A DNA stretch of 5,208 nt from Pelomicrobium sp036803785 (GTDB lineage Bacteria; Pseudomonadota; Gammaproteobacteria; Burkholderiales; UBA6910). Below the pieces are notes generated by a model. It did no database searches. It was not told where the DNA came from and was given only the letters and a program-made list of their open reading frames with translations. Shown in pieces: positions 5,138 to 5,208 of this stretch. The stretch is taken from positions 1 to 5,208 of the forward strand of contig NZ_DAIRTR010000175.1 of assembly GCF_036803785.1 (NCBI RefSeq), read 5' to 3'. Position 1 is the stretch's first letter; each line of letters opens with the position of its first letter. A program made the translations under genes and the position numbers.

Positions 5138-5208
5138 GTCGGGTAGCAGGACAGCATTACTGCCGCCCCGCCCCCTAAGAACCGTACGTGCGAGTTTCCC
5201 CGCATACG
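5138..5208 (-). mobile_element. 3' end of a group II intron (domains V and VI), continuing past the window
   Basis: Read on the - strand, the segment shows the catalytic domain V followed by a complete domain VI and ends in CTACCCGAC, with the terminal A-pyrimidine typical of group II introns. Domain VI occupies 5138-5178. GGG pairs with CCC, then a single bulged A follows (complement of 5144), then a continuous helix of ten or eleven pairs with some G-U. The bulged A is 7 bases from the 3' end, where the lariat branch point belongs. The rest of the intron, including any reverse transcriptase/maturase gene, would lie to the right. The 3' exon starts at 5137 and runs leftward. The intron is antisense to the regulator gene, 78 bases beyond its stop, so no gene in this window is interrupted by it. 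Confidence 0.87.
5179..5208 (-). ncRNA. Group II intron domain V, 30 of 34 bases
   Basis: On the - strand this reads CGTATGCGGGGAAACTCG and then CACGTACGGTTC. It supplies bases 5-34 of domain V, and the missing first four (expected GAGC) would be just beyond the window. It folds as a lower stem, a two-base AC bulge, a five-pair upper stem and a GAAA tetraloop, which is the canonical form of this catalytic hairpin. The intact structure suggests the ribozyme core has not decayed here. Confidence 0.87.

Noticed and set aside
1..5208. CRISPR arrays, tRNA or rRNA genes, insertion-sequence transposases, toxin-antitoxin or defence genes
   Set aside because: I looked for direct repeat arrays, tRNA-like cloverleaf segments and known protein motifs and found none. 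The only mobile-element signal is the group II intron end.

Overview
The window is a GC-rich stretch of ordinary-looking proteobacterial chromosome. The start of the window holds the end of prmC followed by a CGFS glutaredoxin gene. From general knowledge this order is common in Betaproteobacteria, so a betaproteobacterium or close relative is the most likely source. That is an inference from gene order and protein style, not a proven identity.

Layout, left to right on the + strand: (1) the last 33 codons of prmC (release-factor glutamine methyltransferase); (2) a sigma-70-type promoter whose -10 box overlaps the prmC stop codon, driving the monothiol glutaredoxin gene grxD, which ends at a strong terminator with an 18-bp perfect stem; (3) a CDP-alcohol phosphatidyltransferase gene abutting a HAD-superfamily phosphatase gene with no gap, probably a small phospholipid-synthesis unit; (4) a membrane sensor histidine kinase and a sigma-54-dependent response regulator that overlap by 32 bases, forming a complete two-component system of unknown signal; (5) a short gene-free stretch rich in small palindromes; (6) on the - strand at the right edge, the 3' end of a group II intron, seen as domain V (30 of 34 bases) and a complete domain VI with its bulged branch-point adenosine.

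The genes fall into three functional blocks. grxD belongs to iron-sulfur cluster handling. The transferase/phosphatase pair could make a phosphatidyl-alcohol phosphate and then remove the phosphate, as PgsA and a Pgp phosphatase do for phosphatidylglycerol. The kinase/regulator pair would sense something outside the inner membrane and activate sigma-54 promoters that are not evident in this window.

I see no clearly new biological system. The points most worth a second look are the group II intron end at the right edge, the unusual ATP-binding and GAFTGA motifs of the sigma-54 activator, the Asn substitution in the HAD motif IV, and the promoter nested in the prmC stop codon.
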